Assembly (NCBI GenBank): GCA_023258355.1
Contig: JALQZL010000010.1
Coordinates: forward strand, 1-24,828
Direction of reading: 5' to 3'
Length of the DNA stretch: 24,828 nt
From: Wenzhouxiangellaceae bacterium
Lineage (GTDB): Bacteria; Pseudomonadota; Gammaproteobacteria; Xanthomonadales; Wenzhouxiangellaceae
The position numbers and the translations under genes were made by a program. This document shows, piece after piece, positions 9,149-16,051 of the stretch (position 1 is its first letter; the number at the start of each line of letters is the position of its first letter). The notes under the pieces were generated by a model, which was not told the origin of the DNA, did no database searches, and was given only the letters and a program-made list of their open reading frames with translations.

Positions 9149-10564
9149 TCACTGGTCATCAAAAACTGGATTGAGTGGGCGCAGGAACCTTCTTGGATAG
9201 ATTCGCATCAACTGCCTCTGCCACGCCTTATTCCTCCAGTTTTGCCTGAGAAGCAGGTAGCGGTAAATACCTGGGGCATCATGGATTACGACATTTGAAA
9301 CATTGGGTAACACAACTGACTGCAAGGGCGCATCATAGGTGTATAGCACTTCAACCACTTCGCTCATTGCCAATACCCCTGGCACGAAAGTGCCCCTACC
9401 TGCTACCACAATGCGCCCCTTCAGTAGAGATTTAATGTCCGCCCGGACATCACTAGATTGAACTTTATAAGGAATTTGCTTTGTCGTCAAATATCGCTGT
9501 AATGGCTGGATCACTGGGTTACTTGTATCCTCATACACGAGGTGAACGCAGGCCACACGAGCATGCTCGATGACCGTCTGGTAGTAAGCAAGTGGAGGCT
9601 GTGCATAGCCAGGATGCGGCCTATCTCCAAAGATATCGCCAGAGCGAATATGTATGACACACTCATTCTTCGGCAAGGGGGATTGAGGCAATAGATCCAT
9701 GGAAGACTTAAACTTTTGAATGAAATGGTACCGACGGTTTCCCTGACCAAACCAAGCCTTGTGACGATAAGAATAGAAAAATGTCCCCTCTAAGACGATT
9801 TCGGTTTTGGGTGGCGTCATGATAAAAATCTGAATGGATGACCCAGATAACTTGATCTGAGGATGCTTCCCAAAAAGCTGAGATGTCTGCTCACTAGGAG
9901 AAATATAGACCTTATGGATTTTAAGCGTACTCGCTAACTCACAGGCTTGGGCGACCTGGAAAAGTGCATTCGAAAATCGACCAAGGCTTCTTATGTGCAA
10001 CGCCGTCGGGCATCTCACCTCACTGGAACCATAGGCTGATGAGGGGCATCGGATAACACTGTAATTCAGGCTTTGTGTCGGGGGCTTGTCATGTTCCAAA
10101 ATCCTGCCTTCTTTGTCGAAAGGCACTCCCCAGAGTTGGCAAAAGCGCATCGTCGCCCACCGATCATAAGCCTCTTGATTGCTCAATCTCACTCCAGCAC
10201 TGAGCATCATCACTGGCACCGCAATATCTGGCGAGTCTAGCCTTAGCCGGATATAGGCTGCGCTCGCTGGCACTTCACAGTCCACACGTCCTCTGACGAG
10301 CTGATCAATGTGTAATGTGACGAGGGGTTTCCATACAGTTGCCTCATCGATTTCTCTTACAGACGAAAATTCAACGACAACACTGAAGCCCTCCGCCTGT
10401 CTGCTCTTTGACAGGAACGGATATAGAAAATAAGTACGGCCTTCATAGCCATTTGAAGACGGCAGCGCCGCCAGCCACTCACCTTTCGTGTCCAGACAAA
10501 CTGGAAAAAGCCTCTGATCAGAGGATAATTCAACCAATCCTGATACTAGGGCCGTCCTCATCAA
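9149..10564 (-). CDS. Putative fucosyltransferase-like glycosyltransferase with N-terminal beta-domain
   Basis: A 471-residue protein. The C-terminal half resembles GT-B inverting fucosyltransferases of the GT11/O-FucT type. RFSNALFQVAQACELA (196-211) corresponds to the usual donor-site G-x-x-N-x-L-F-Q stretch, HIRSGDIF (305-312) to the H-x-R-x-G-D motif, HPGYAQPPLAYY (317-328) to the following acceptor-side segment, and GRGTFVPGVLAMS (389-401) to the late loop. The N-terminal 130 residues are beta-rich and may be a sugar-binding or accessory domain. Its ATG overlaps the stop of the sulfotransferase gene by 4 bases (10561-10564), so the two are probably translated together. A fucose or deoxysugar donor is likely but not proved; the family call rests on a few short motifs. 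Confidence 0.68.
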   Translation of the reverse strand: MMRTALVSGLVELSSDQRLFPVCLDTKGEWLAALPSSNGYEGRTYFLYPFLSKSRQAEGFSVVVEFSSVREIDEATVWKPLVTLHIDQLVRGRVDCEVPASAAYIRLRLDSPDIAVPVMMLSAGVRLSNQEAYDRWATMRFCQLWGVPFDKEGRILEHDKPPTQSLNYSVIRCPSSAYGSSEVRCPTALHIRSLGRFSNALFQVAQACELASTLKIHKVYISPSEQTSQLFGKHPQIKLSGSSIQIFIMTPPKTEIVLEGTFFYSYRHKAWFGQGNRRYHFIQKFKSSMDLLPQSPLPKNECVIHIRSGDIFGDRPHPGYAQPPLAYYQTVIEHARVACVHLVYEDTSNPVIQPLQRYLTTKQIPYKVQSSDVRADIKSLLKGRIVVAGRGTFVPGVLAMSEVVEVLYTYDAPLQSVVLPNVSNVVIHDAPGIYRYLLLRQNWRNKAWQRQLMRIYPRRFLRPLNPVFDDQ

Positions 10565-11514
10565 TCCAATGGAACATCAACCACAGCATCCATCAGGACT
10601 TGACCAGTTTCTGTCACCTGAGCGATGAGATGGTCGCCCGCACTAAAAGTCATTGGTATACTGAATCCAATATGCCCCCTGCTGGGTGGATTCAAATTTT
10701 TGAAATAATCGATAGGGTCAGTGGGTGATAACTCAGCGACCAACTCTCCATTTTGCAGAACCTCAATTGTTATGCTGGAGGGCTGGCGACAACAATGTGG
10801 CGACCAGTAGGCCCATCCTCGCAATTGGCTATCTATTATTTCTGCTGTGCCGTGCGCGATGGGCTTTCTTTTAGCCATAAGAGACATACGCTGATCAAAT
10901 ACTTCACATGCTCTGTTGTACAGCAACATATCAAGGCCATTAGCTTCATGGAAACTATCCACCTCCTCTTTACTCAGCTTACTAATGGTCGGGCTAAATA
11001 GAGGCGCACGGTTTATTTTTTGGCCCTTCACCTTTAAACCCGTCATGTACTCAAGAAGCGAAAGACTTTCTTTATAGCGCTCAGTCAAGCCAAAAAAACC
11101 AAAACCTTCTATTGGCATTCCTCGTAAGTGTTTGGATTGAGGATTTGTTCTCTGTAGTGAATAGAAAGAGAAGCTGCCAACAGACTGGCCATGTCTGTCT
11201 TTGTGCTGATACTCCGAAAAAGATCGGTGCAATGGATGCCTCAAAAAGACAAGCGTATTCTGCCAGCCAATAGCAGCAGAGTAGCGGTTTGCGGGCACAT
11301 GGCCGGCAATGAACTGACGACCCTCGTCCGAAAGATGCTGGCAACAATCCTTTACTGATTTGATATTGCCCTCTAAAAAGTGACGAACGTGGCTTGATGT
11401 CAAAGGGGAATCCAGCCCATAGTCATAGGCCACAGCCTCTAAACCAAAGCTTAGCTCGATACCTTTCCTAAAACTTGTGCCCGCAGTCTTAGGGATATGA
11501 ATGAAGGCCCACAT
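10561..11514 (-). CDS. PAPS-dependent sulfotransferase with C-terminal beta-sandwich domain
   Basis: A 317-residue carbohydrate sulfotransferase-like protein. HIPKTAGTSF at 6-15 is the 5'-phosphosulfate loop that holds PAPS. VFLRHPLHRSFSEY (89-102) is the 3'-phosphate-binding segment with its Arg and Ser. Together they define a Sulfotransfer_2-type enzyme that moves sulfate from PAPS to a hydroxyl, probably on a glycan. Residues about 218-317 form an added domain: a G-W-A core (LRGWAYW) followed by alternating beta strands and a GHIGFSIP stretch, like accessory domains on surface-glycan enzymes. The gene is embedded in an operon: its ATG shares one base with the upstream stop (TAATG at 11514) and its stop overlaps the next gene by 4 bases. 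PAPS could come from cysD and cysNC at 20-23 kb. Confidence 0.88.
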   Translation of the reverse strand: MWAFIHIPKTAGTSFRKGIELSFGLEAVAYDYGLDSPLTSSHVRHFLEGNIKSVKDCCQHLSDEGRQFIAGHVPANRYSAAIGWQNTLVFLRHPLHRSFSEYQHKDRHGQSVGSFSFYSLQRTNPQSKHLRGMPIEGFGFFGLTERYKESLSLLEYMTGLKVKGQKINRAPLFSPTISKLSKEEVDSFHEANGLDMLLYNRACEVFDQRMSLMAKRKPIAHGTAEIIDSQLRGWAYWSPHCCRQPSSITIEVLQNGELVAELSPTDPIDYFKNLNPPSRGHIGFSIPMTFSAGDHLIAQVTETGQVLMDAVVDVPLD

Positions 11515-12656
11515 TATTGTTCTTCCTTGTCACTCGACTTCATTCGAGCCATGCGCAAGCCTTGGTGGCTCACCAAATGCCCAATAATGCGTTCATAAGC
11601 ATGGGCCGTTGTGCCATCAGTCGCGCCGTCCTCTCGCTCAAAGTCAGCATAGGATAGATTGATTGATTTCATCACATCGATTAATTCAGGCTTGACCCAA
11701 AACATAGACCCTGCAGGAAACTCGAGAACATGGTCATCCAGCTCAATACCAATTCGTTGGACCAACGCTTTGGCCCGTGCTTTGTTTGATCCCCACCACC
11801 GATCCCCTCTGTGAAATTGGTCTGATGGCGCTAACAGTCCACTGTTTCGATCATTAATGAATTCTGCCAATTGCTTTTGAAGGTCATCGCTTGGCAAAAG
11901 ACCACGCAAAATGTCCTCTCGCCACTGGTCACCATGTTCGAGGTGAGGAGACATTTTGGTGTGAATTTTTAACACAGCAGAGTACCCCGACAAAATTTCA
12001 GAGTTGAGTACGTGCACCCATGGAAAAATATCTCGTCCGTGATTTGGCATCAAGACAATTTGAGCATTTGGTAGCTCGTTGGCTAGGCTGCTGTATAGCT
12101 GATGAGACTGCTGCCCTTGATCAGTGATCGTAATCACCCAATCAACCTCAATTCCACTGTCTGATACTGCTTCAAAGAGCTCTCGCCATAGCTTTGGATA
12201 ATAAACATGTGCCACCACAGCAAATGGTGCCTGTCGTTGCATTGGCCTTATGTCAGGCACCTGCACTTGCGGCTCGAGTGGTGATGGATCAAGGCTGGGT
12301 CGCTCAGGTTGATGCCCCTGCTGAATATAGCGAAAAAAAGGCCGCTGACTGAGAGCATGTGACGAATCGCTGTGAAAAATATCTGGATTTAAACGGAAAT
12401 AGGCTCTGGGTGAGAAGTTGGGGTTTGGAAATAAACCTGCTGCCTCACCCCAGCGAATAAAATGCCGCTCAGGAAATCTCAAATACAGAGACATCAATTG
12501 AGGATTTTTTCTCCGATAAAAGTCACGGTCAAATAAGCCAGACTTTTTGACTTCTCTTAAATAAGTCGCATCATCACCCGTCATTCTCAGTGGGCAGATA
12601 TGAGTTTTTATAAAATGTGCCCAATACGCTATGGTTTTGTGAAGACGACGAATCAT
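11514..12656 (-). CDS. RgpF-like (rhamnan synthesis F family) glycan protein
   Basis: A 380-residue protein. Residues 145-375 match the rhamnan synthesis protein F (RgpF) family in layout: AVVAHVYYPKLWREL (146-160), MPNHGRDIFPW (203-213), LKIHTKMSPH (229-238) and EFPAGSMFW (312-320). RgpF-family proteins take part in building rhamnose-containing polysaccharides. The N-terminal 120 residues hold two tandem copies of a short module: 41-75 (LFDRDFYRRKNPQ, then HFIRWGEAAG) and 81-119 (FSPRAYFRLNPDI, then FFRYIQQGHQPERPS). The same module occurs once in the GT2 at 7694-9136. The ATG overlaps the stop of the upstream GT2 gene by 4 bases. The likely role is transfer of a deoxysugar such as rhamnose; this is inference from the family. 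Confidence 0.87.
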   Translation of the reverse strand: MIRRLHKTIAYWAHFIKTHICPLRMTGDDATYLREVKKSGLFDRDFYRRKNPQLMSLYLRFPERHFIRWGEAAGLFPNPNFSPRAYFRLNPDIFHSDSSHALSQRPFFRYIQQGHQPERPSLDPSPLEPQVQVPDIRPMQRQAPFAVVAHVYYPKLWRELFEAVSDSGIEVDWVITITDQGQQSHQLYSSLANELPNAQIVLMPNHGRDIFPWVHVLNSEILSGYSAVLKIHTKMSPHLEHGDQWREDILRGLLPSDDLQKQLAEFINDRNSGLLAPSDQFHRGDRWWGSNKARAKALVQRIGIELDDHVLEFPAGSMFWVKPELIDVMKSINLSYADFEREDGATDGTTAHAYERIIGHLVSHQGLRMARMKSSDKEEQ

Positions 12657-13708
12657 TTTTCAAACACCGTCCGTTCGCCCCGCACGATAAACCTCGAAAA
12701 ATATCGGAAATAAATGGGCGCAAAAAACGCTTGTCTTTCAATGATATTAATAAAGCTTAGCCGAGTGGCTGGCCTTGTCTGGCGGGCTTTAATAACATCT
12801 CCCATTCTGTTGAAAAAGCGCCATAGTGCCGCCGCTTGAACCCGGGCCAATCGCCAGCGACCAAGGATGACAGGGACCGTGAGGAGCATCAGTGTTTTTA
12901 CGAAAATCCATGGAAGGTTGAACAAAATAACCGAGATCGGCATAAGCTTGAAGTAAGTGAAATAGATATTCACTTGAAGATTGACAGCGTAATCAATGTC
13001 TCGAATTTTGTCGATGGAGGCGCTCATCTTGTGACTGAGAGAGGCTGTGGGGCAATACTTGACACGATAGCCAGCCAAGATAGCCCTCAACCCCAGCTCG
13101 GCATCTTCATAGCCTGTTGAAAAGAACTCATCAAAAACACCGATCTCCTCTAGCATCTGGGTGCTGAGAAGACAACCACCACCACAGAATCCCTCGACTT
13201 CTTTGACCTCGTTATAAGCGACTTGTGGATCTCCCGCTCCCCGAGGAAGCACTTCACCCGTATTCAAAAATAGATGACCCGCATTATCGAGCCTATCAGG
13301 TGCCGCTTCTCTTCGCATACATGAGGTCACGGCATCGGCTCCTTCCTTGGCTACTGCCAGCATTTCAACCAGCCACTTTGGATCGACAAAGGCATCGTTG
13401 TTCAATAGAGCAATATGGCTAGGCGGCTCCTCAGAGTTCAAGATATCTTTGATTGCTTTGTTCATGCCACGAGCAAAACCGAGATTGTCATTATTTTTCT
13501 GGACAGTGACTTGCTTGACGTGTTGAAAACGCTCACTCAACACCTCAAAATCAGGACCAGATGAGCCATTGTCCACCACCATAATGTGGAAAGTGACATC
13601 TTCCAGGCTCAACGCATGCTCAACACACCGGATTGTGTCTTCAAGGCCATTCCAATTCAGGATTACAATGGGAACAGTGGTGTGATTTACATCGACCCGA
13701 GGGGCCAT
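12653..13708 (-). CDS. GT2 glycosyltransferase, WbbL rhamnosyltransferase-like
   Basis: A 351-residue enzyme of the WbbL-like GT2 group. It shows IVILNWNG (14-21), VVDNGSS (44-50), NNDAFVDP (103-110), the EDAELGLR segment with the likely catalytic acidic pair (201-208), and a hydrophobic C-terminal stretch (about 253-287) that could be membrane-associated. WbbL-type enzymes add rhamnose to lipid-linked intermediates, which fits the RgpF-like gene just downstream. The ATG at 13708 is preceded by GGAAG 8 bases upstream and lies about 23 bases after the predicted start of transcription from the promoter at 13738-13766. It is the first gene of the coupled operon running down to at least 9149. Confidence 0.92.
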   Translation of the reverse strand: MAPRVDVNHTTVPIVILNWNGLEDTIRCVEHALSLEDVTFHIMVVDNGSSGPDFEVLSERFQHVKQVTVQKNNDNLGFARGMNKAIKDILNSEEPPSHIALLNNDAFVDPKWLVEMLAVAKEGADAVTSCMRREAAPDRLDNAGHLFLNTGEVLPRGAGDPQVAYNEVKEVEGFCGGGCLLSTQMLEEIGVFDEFFSTGYEDAELGLRAILAGYRVKYCPTASLSHKMSASIDKIRDIDYAVNLQVNIYFTYFKLMPISVILFNLPWIFVKTLMLLTVPVILGRWRLARVQAAALWRFFNRMGDVIKARQTRPATRLSFINIIERQAFFAPIYFRYFSRFIVRGERTVFEK

Positions 13709-13737
13709 GGCTGGGCTTCCAACAAAATTAATGGCAG

Positions 13738-13766
13738 ATTATAGCCCACTCAACGGAGGTTCTCAT
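13738..13766 (-). promoter_or_regulatory. Promoter candidate for the glycosyltransferase-sulfotransferase operon
   Basis: On the minus strand a perfect TATAAT (13743 down to 13738) is preceded, after a 17-base spacer, by ATGAGA (13766-13761), which matches 4 of 6 bases of the sigma-70 -35 consensus. It is placed to start transcription near 13731, giving a short leader before the ATG at 13708. It fills most of the 89-base gap between two genes on the same strand, so it would separate the 295-aa sulfotransferase gene from the operon below it. Confidence 0.6.
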
Positions 13767-13797
13767 TCACCAAAACGCTGTCCCAACATCTTGTAGG

Positions 13798-14685
13798 CTA
13801 TCGGCGCAGCGAGTCAGGAAAGCGTTGGGATTTGGACCTAAGGGCAGCAATCATCTCATAGTCTGATTGGTAGAGCTGCCTGGCGAGAGCGATGGCTTCC
13901 CCACTATGCAGAAGAGCGGATTGTGGCCAACGACGGGTATCTTCTTTAGTCAACGGAATAGTCCAGGCTTCTGAAGTGCTCTCTACTCTCTGTAAGGGTG
14001 TGGCATACCGGTGTTGATCTGAATGAATGGCTTTTACCACCATGGGGTCTGCAAAAGCGCAGGGTCTGCCCGTGAGATTATCTATAAAACTCAGGCAGCC
14101 TGCGAGGTCAAACTCATCAATATGAATAAGAAACACCGCTTTCCAGTTTTGTTTATCCCACCGACATGATTGCAATTGATGATGAGGATTGGTGTTGGTC
14201 AAATCCACTTGACTGAGATAGGTTAAGAATGTTTTTAACGAAAAACCTTCCTGGTGACAAATGGGCTGCGCCAACACCTCACTCATATCTCGATCGGCAT
14301 AGCCAGTGCCAAGCGCATGTCGATAGGATGAAAAACATCGCTTGACGGGATCTCGAACCACTTTGATATATTGCCAACGCTTTGGACCGCTGAGGTACAG
14401 AGAAGACTGAGCAGCCACACGGTTATTTGATCGATACAGAACGGCCCTCCGATAGTTGTGTAACCATGGAAACTGGTCTCTTGCCTCCTGCAAAAGGCCG
14501 AGGCTTTGTAGATGCCACATGAGCACTTGTGTGCAAGCGGACTTCGGTGACCAAGATATTAAGGCCTGAATCTCTTGATCCAAAAATACGGACCCTCGCT
14601 GTTTGAAGGCCTCCCCTAATTGATGAGTCCGTATTGGATGGGTGATGAGATACCTAGACTTGAGGCCTTGCCTTAGTCGGGACAT
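13798..14685 (-). CDS. PAPS-dependent sulfotransferase family protein
   Basis: A 295-residue protein of the Sulfotransfer_2/carbohydrate sulfotransferase type. SWSPKSACTQ (44-53) is the 5'-phosphosulfate-binding loop, with Lys and Cys-Thr where many family members have K-x-G-x-T/S. KVVRDPVKRCFSSYRHAL (108-125) is the 3'-phosphate-binding segment with Arg111 and Ser119. No signal peptide or membrane segment is obvious, so it should act in the cytoplasm on PAPS and an acceptor, probably a sugar. It shares little sequence with the sulfotransferase at 10561 and has no added C-terminal domain. It ends 89 bases before the operon promoter. A GAGG lies about 11 bases before the ATG, which is a long spacing. 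Confidence 0.87.
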   Translation of the reverse strand: MSRLRQGLKSRYLITHPIRTHQLGEAFKQRGSVFLDQEIQALISWSPKSACTQVLMWHLQSLGLLQEARDQFPWLHNYRRAVLYRSNNRVAAQSSLYLSGPKRWQYIKVVRDPVKRCFSSYRHALGTGYADRDMSEVLAQPICHQEGFSLKTFLTYLSQVDLTNTNPHHQLQSCRWDKQNWKAVFLIHIDEFDLAGCLSFIDNLTGRPCAFADPMVVKAIHSDQHRYATPLQRVESTSEAWTIPLTKEDTRRWPQSALLHSGEAIALARQLYQSDYEMIAALRSKSQRFPDSLRR

Positions 14686-14717
14686 GACTTGCAGTGCCTC
14701 ACAGAAATCAGTAGCGC

Positions 14718-14963
14718 TTATTTGCGTCTATGAATGTGCTGAGCCAGCTGTGTTATGCCGTAGATAGCCCAAACAAAGACCACGCCCCACCACAGGATAA
14801 AAAACCAGTCATTTTTATTGGTGCCGTTCCACTCCAGCCATTCGAACACGTGCGCTTCGACAAACAGATCAAAAGAGAACAAGGCAAAAAAGCCAAAAAC
14901 CCACACCATTAGGAGCGATGGCAAAGAACGGTTAGCAAGACTCAATAGAGGTAATTTAAGCAT
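14718..14963 (-). CDS. Small two-segment membrane protein, unknown
   Basis: An 81-residue protein of no family I recognise. It has two hydrophobic segments (about 14-34 and 52-72) separated by a short acidic and polar stretch (VEAHVFEWLEWNGTNKND), and ends in a basic tail (HIHRRK), which would place the C-terminus in the cytoplasm. The ATG lies 4 bases after the stop of the upstream 123-aa gene, so the two form a pair. A GAGTGAG stretch just before the ATG can serve as a ribosome-binding site. Confidence 0.72.
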   Translation of the reverse strand: MLKLPLLSLANRSLPSLLMVWVFGFFALFSFDLFVEAHVFEWLEWNGTNKNDWFFILWWGVVFVWAIYGITQLAQHIHRRK

Positions 14964-14967
14964 CTAA

Positions 14968-15339
14968 TCACTCACTCTGTGTTTTTTCTTTTTCAGGGAA
15001 AAAGACCCCAGCAATCAAAAGACCGATGCCGATAGCACCCACCAGAAGGCCCACCCCTTCTAATATCTGACCAATGGCCACTCGGCCAAAAAGAAAGAGC
15101 CCGATACCTACGAAAAGTGTAATGACGCCATCGCGTTTGTAATCTCTGGGGGCTTTTTTATCCATTGCAGCGACCAATGCCCCCAAATCATTCGGGTTTT
15201 GGATGTTCTTGGAAACCTCAGCCAAGGCATCATATTTCTGCCTTGTCTCTTTCTGATTAAAATAGAAAACAATGAAAACAATAATGATTGGTACGCTAAT
15301 GGCAAAATACGCGACACCAGTTCTCAGAATCTCATCCAT
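14968..15339 (-). CDS. Small membrane protein, DUF6249-like
   Basis: A 123-residue protein with an N-terminal hydrophobic segment (about 8-27), a polar middle region (28-70) containing NQKETRQKYDALAEVSKN, and two glycine-rich hydrophobic segments (about 71-88 and 92-113). The layout, one helix then a polar linker then two glycine-rich helices, resembles DUF6249 proteins, whose function is unknown; the family match is tentative. The ATG at 15339 has a strong ribosome-binding site, GGAGG, 8 bases upstream. A promoter candidate lies at 15387-15416. It is coupled closely to the 81-aa gene downstream. Confidence 0.78.
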   Translation of the reverse strand: MDEILRTGVAYFAISVPIIIVFIVFYFNQKETRQKYDALAEVSKNIQNPNDLGALVAAMDKKAPRDYKRDGVITLFVGIGLFLFGRVAIGQILEGVGLLVGAIGIGLLIAGVFFPEKEKTQSE

Positions 15340-15386
15340 TCAACTTCCCTCCGTCATCACCCCCAATACGCAATCTCCATAAGGCC

Positions 15387-15416
15387 ATTTTAGTATGAAT
15401 CACTCCGTGACGTCAC
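15387..15416 (-). promoter_or_regulatory. Promoter candidate for the two small membrane-protein genes
   Basis: On the minus strand TAAAAT (15392 down to 15387; 5 of 6 bases of the -10 consensus) is preceded after 18 bases by GTGACG (15416-15411; 4 of 6 of the -35). It overlaps the 3' end of the 46-aa ORF. The -35 lies inside a perfect 10-base palindrome, GTGACGTCAC (15407-15416), which could be an operator. Confidence 0.35.
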
Positions 15417-15540
15417 TTTCATCGAGTAATCCTTTGTCTTGTAAAGTGCTGACTAGCGAGTTGATACGCATCCACGCCATGATGCCAAAAGCTGCGCCAC
15501 AAAGACCAAAAACAAACCCGACAACTCCCAGTGCTTCCAT
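15400..15540 (-). CDS. 46-aa single-span membrane protein
   Basis: A short ORF below usual length limits: 46 codons plus TGA. It opens MEALGVVGFVFGLCGAAFGI, one glycine-rich hydrophobic helix, and is followed by a polar C-terminal tail ending DESDVTE. The best evidence that it is real is the near-perfect ribosome-binding site: GAGGAG (15548-15553) exactly 7 bases before the ATG. A TATAGT hexamer near 15573-15578 could be a -10, but I see no good -35. Function is unknown. It sits between two other tiny membrane ORFs and the 123-aa membrane protein, so this stretch is a small-protein island. Confidence 0.65.
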   Translation of the reverse strand: MEALGVVGFVFGLCGAAFGIMAWMRINSLVSTLQDKGLLDESDVTE

Positions 15541-15634
15541 GTGATGACTCCTCAATTTCCATGACTATCACGACTATACAGCGGAACCCCGATAGGCACT
15601 CTGATCAGACGCTGATCTACTTTGGCGGTTTATT

Positions 15635-15754
15635 TCAGCTCAGGGCCGCCGCTATCGCCACGCCGACCGCTATCCAGATCGGATCTTTGGTTGCGACGAA
15701 AAATACCACCCCCACGGCGGTGCCTAAAACAATCCAATTTTCTGATTTCTTCAA
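15635..15754 (-). CDS. 39-aa glycine/alanine-rich membrane protein (TTG start)
   Basis: A 39-codon frame that starts with TTG, opens MKKSENWIVLGTAVGV (TTG read as Met) and ends IAVGVAIAAALS. It is a single hydrophobic, glycine- and alanine-rich sequence in two halves, like the small glycine-zipper-type proteins that begin with a short polar stretch and a Trp. No clear ribosome-binding site is seen. The start lies 9 bases after the stop of the 50-aa ORF, so translation could be coupled to that gene. A frame on the plus strand through the same region is longer but has no protein-like features. Confidence 0.45.
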   Translation of the reverse strand: MKKSENWIVLGTAVGVVFFVATKDPIWIAVGVAIAAALS

Positions 15755-15763
15755 AGTATCGGC

Positions 15764-15916
15764 TCATTCGGGTTTCTTACCGGACCCATCCAGCGATAAC
15801 ACCGAAACTGTCGCTAGCACCGTGAGCAGCAATACAGCAAATGACTTCTCATCAACAATGGCCACGGCAAGAATTGCTGCCGCCCACATGATTGACTGCT
15901 TGATTCTACTATTCAA
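15764..15916 (-). CDS. 50-aa membrane protein (TTG start)
   Basis: A 50-codon frame beginning with TTG. AGGAG (15924-15928) lies exactly 7 bases upstream, so the start is well supported despite the rare codon. A polar N-terminus (NSRIKQS) is followed by two hydrophobic stretches (about 9-20 and 27-40) and a basic, glycine-containing tail (GSGKKPE). An internal ATG at codon 10 is a possible second start but has no comparable ribosome-binding site. It directly precedes the 39-aa frame; the two may form a pair. Function is unknown. Confidence 0.52.
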   Translation of the reverse strand: MNSRIKQSIMWAAAILAVAIVDEKSFAVLLLTVLATVSVLSLDGSGKKPE

Positions 15917-16025
15917 GGGGATTCTCCTATGGTCCTGTTATCTAATCATCACTGGTTTTTTCATGTGCCGAGCATGATGTCGGATCGTTTACATCATTGC
16001 CCTCTCATTCAAGAAGCAAAGAAAT

Positions 16026-16045
16026 AAAAAGATCAGCGCTTTTTT
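16026..16045. terminator. Weak A/T-rich hairpin after glmS
   Basis: AAAAAG (16026-16031) pairs with CTTTTT (16039-16044) around a 7-base loop, starting 7 bases after the glmS stop. On either strand it ends in a T run, so it could act in both directions. The stem is short and mostly A-T, so it would be a weak terminator at best. Confidence 0.35.
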
Positions 16046-16051
16046 GCTTTG

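Noticed and set aside
15603..15617. GATCAG-CTGATC hairpin as a terminator
   Set aside because: The 6-base stem with a 3-base loop has no T run on either side.
15531..15977. 148-codon plus-strand frame
   Set aside because: It lies opposite three small minus-strand frames, two of them with strong ribosome-binding sites. Its own composition (Thr/Ser/Ala-rich, no motif) looks like a shadow, and no ribosome-binding site precedes its start.
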